The translations under genes were made by a program, and so were the position numbers. The notes beneath the pieces are model-generated. The model ran no database searches. It saw nothing but the letters and a program-made list of their open reading frames with translations, and was not told where the DNA came from. From positions 1 through 31,810 of the forward strand of contig JBLHXN010000030.1 in assembly GCA_047630355.1 (NCBI GenBank): a stretch of DNA of 31,810 nt, in the 5' to 3' direction. This document shows positions 30,475 through 31,810 of this stretch, one piece after another. Position 1 is the stretch's first letter, and each line of letters begins with the position of its first letter. Origin of the DNA: JANQUM01 sp047630355 (GTDB lineage: Bacteria > Bacteroidota > Bacteroidia > Cytophagales > Spirosomataceae).

Positions 30475-31810
30475 TTAATGCAGAAAATGCCTTACACCCG
30501 TCATGACCATCGCCACGTTGTTCTCATTGCAATAATCAATCGATAATTGGTCACGAATCGAACCTCCGGGCTGTACCACGGCGATTATACCGACATTTTT
30601 CGCAATTTCAACGCAATCCGGGAACGGGAAAAACGCTTCTGATGCCATCACGGCTCCATTTAAATCAAAACCAAACTCCTTCGCTTTATCAATAGCTTGC
30701 TTTAAAGCATCCACACGCGAGGTTTGTCCAACGCCGCAGGCGAGCATTTGTCCGTCTTTCGCCAAAACTACGTTATTTGATTTCAGGTGTTTACAAATTT
30801 TCAGAGCAAACTCCATTGCTTTAACTTCTTCATCAGTTGGCGTACGCTCCGTTGCAGTTTTGAAGTCGGCAGCTTTTTCAATAGATAAGTCTTTTTCCTG
30901 CTCCAAAACACCGTTTAACAAACTCCGATATTGATTTGAAGGAAGTGAAACTCCTTTACGAATCAACAATCGACGGTCACGCTTTTTGGTTAATATTACC
31001 AATGCATCCTCGTCAAAAGCGGGTGCAATCAGAATTTCAAAAAACAACTTATGTAATTCTTCGGCAGTTGCCTTATCCACTTTTTCATTCGTAATAATCA
31101 CGCTTCCAAAAGCAGAAACAGGATCGCAAGCCAATGCGTTTACGTAAGTTTCTTTGGGTGTTGCCGCCGAAGCTACGCCGCAGGCATTATTGTGCTTTAC
31201 AATTACGTAAGTAAGCTCATCAAACTCATCAATCATCCGCACGCAAGCATCTACATCCATGAGGTTATTGTACGACAATTCTTTACCATGAACTTGTTCA
31301 AACATTTGCTCCAAGTCTCCGTAAAACGCAGCTTTTTGGTGCGGGTTTTCTCCGTAACGAAGTTCTTTAGATGGTTTTGAACGGAAATTTTCAGCGTTTT
31401 CTATTCCGGAAAAATATCCGTGAATAGCAGTATCGTAATGAGAACTCGTAGCAAAACCGAGTTTGGCAAAGTGCTTTCTGTCTTCGAGGTCAGTGCTACA
31501 TTTTTTACTTTCAAGAATTTCGTAAACGTCGTCGTATTGCGAACGGGAAGATACCAGTAAAACATCCTGATAGTTTTTAGCCGCTCCGCGAATGAGAGCA
31601 ATTCCTCCAATATCAATTTTCTCTACAATATCTTCTTCCGGTGCTCCAGAAGCAACCGTTTCTTCAAAAGGGTAAAGATCAACAATTACGAGATCAATCG
31701 GTGGGATTTCAAACTTCTTAGCTGTTTCAACATCTTCTTCATTGTCTCGGCGGTGTAGTATTCCGCCAAAAACTTTTGGGTGGAGCGTTTTTACACGTCC
31801 ACCAAAAATA
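30475..31810 (-). CDS. purH: Bifunctional AICAR transformylase/IMP cyclohydrolase, 5'-partial
   Basis: PurH carries out the last two steps of IMP synthesis: formylation of AICAR with 10-formyl-THF, then ring closure. The frame is open from the right edge, giving 445 codons; the first 60 or so residues are outside. Near the edge is GRVKTLHPKVFGGILHRRDN (cyclohydrolase domain), then IPPIDLVIVDLYPFEETVAS, IGGIALIRGAAKNY, and LRYGENPHQKAAFYG starting the transformylase domain. YVIVKHNNACGVA (catalytic Lys-His) and DPVSAFGSV follow. The C-terminus is MVMTGVRHFLH, where most PurH proteins end RHFRH. Initiation points inside the visible part are not needed, because the frame runs continuously to the edge. 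Confidence 0.96.
   Translation of the reverse strand, partial: IFGGRVKTLHPKVFGGILHRRDNEEDVETAKKFEIPPIDLVIVDLYPFEETVASGAPEEDIVEKIDIGGIALIRGAAKNYQDVLLVSSRSQYDDVYEILESKKCSTDLEDRKHFAKLGFATSSHYDTAIHGYFSGIENAENFRSKPSKELRYGENPHQKAAFYGDLEQMFEQVHGKELSYNNLMDVDACVRMIDEFDELTYVIVKHNNACGVASAATPKETYVNALACDPVSAFGSVIITNEKVDKATAEELHKLFFEILIAPAFDEDALVILTKKRDRRLLIRKGVSLPSNQYRSLLNGVLEQEKDLSIEKAADFKTATERTPTDEEVKAMEFALKICKHLKSNNVVLAKDGQMLACGVGQTSRVDALKQAIDKAKEFGFDLNGAVMASEAFFPFPDCVEIAKNVGIIAVVQPGGSIRDQLSIDYCNENNVAMVMTGVRHFLH

Noticed and set aside
1..31810. tRNA or rRNA genes
   Set aside because: No cloverleaf with T-loop GTTCRANNC and matching acceptor, and no rRNA-like sequence, was recognised in the non-coding gaps.

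Overview
The window reads as chromosomal DNA of a Bacteroidota bacterium, probably a Cytophagales-type lineage. The signs are a TonB-dependent receptor with an N-terminal carboxypeptidase-regulatory-like domain, TAnnTTTG-type -7 promoter elements, an almost complete lack of Shine-Dalgarno sequences except a very strong one before rpsU, the rpsU-xerC gene pair, and many lipoproteins and secreted enzymes. The genus cannot be fixed from the sequence alone.

Layout. (1) 1-2900 is a decaying accessory block. An IS5-like transposase runs off the left edge and cuts off a Crp/Fnr-type regulator, of which only the C-terminal recognition helix survives. Then come an SDR protein lacking the usual catalytic tyrosine, an intact double-CDGSH iron-sulfur protein, a degenerate second copy of the SDR 3' end, a DUF4267-type membrane gene with a nonsense codon and a frameshift, and a DoxX-like membrane gene with two nonsense codons. 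(2) 2885-5030 looks like a small cassette array: three long imperfect palindromes with integron attC-like architecture separate an acyltransferase-3 gene and a small secreted-protein gene. (3) 5042-14151 is core: ispE, a free-standing rpsJ with its own promoter and terminator, a CDP-paratose-2-epimerase-like gene, and gltB-gltD. (4) 14434-16400 is a second accessory patch between gltB and galE. It holds the remains of two toxin-antitoxin loci (higBA with higB truncated, and a RelE/Gp49-like toxin with a one-base frameshift next to an intact Xre antitoxin), a small membrane protein, and several copies of hairpin-forming intergenic repeats, one of which encodes the C-terminal tail of HigA. (5) 16412-31810 holds galE, a SirB1-like transglutaminase-fold protein, a secreted M1 peptidase, xerC, rpsU, a secreted sulfatase, a DUF4331 pair followed by a TPR lipoprotein and a TonB-dependent receptor, an MBL-fold/beta-CASP gene interrupted by one in-frame TAG, and the 3' part of purH.

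How the genes work together. gltB and gltD make the two subunits of glutamate synthase. galE and the 6749 epimerase feed nucleotide-sugar metabolism. ispE serves MEP-pathway isoprenoid synthesis and purH the last steps of IMP synthesis. The DUF4331/TPR/TonB-receptor group looks like one cell-envelope locus, but a terminator-like hairpin divides it into two transcription units. The most distinctive features are the cassette-like array, the cluster of broken genes, the repeat-encoded tail of HigA, the amber codon in the MBL gene, and the rpsU leader with a consensus Shine-Dalgarno in a phylum that mostly ignores such sequences.
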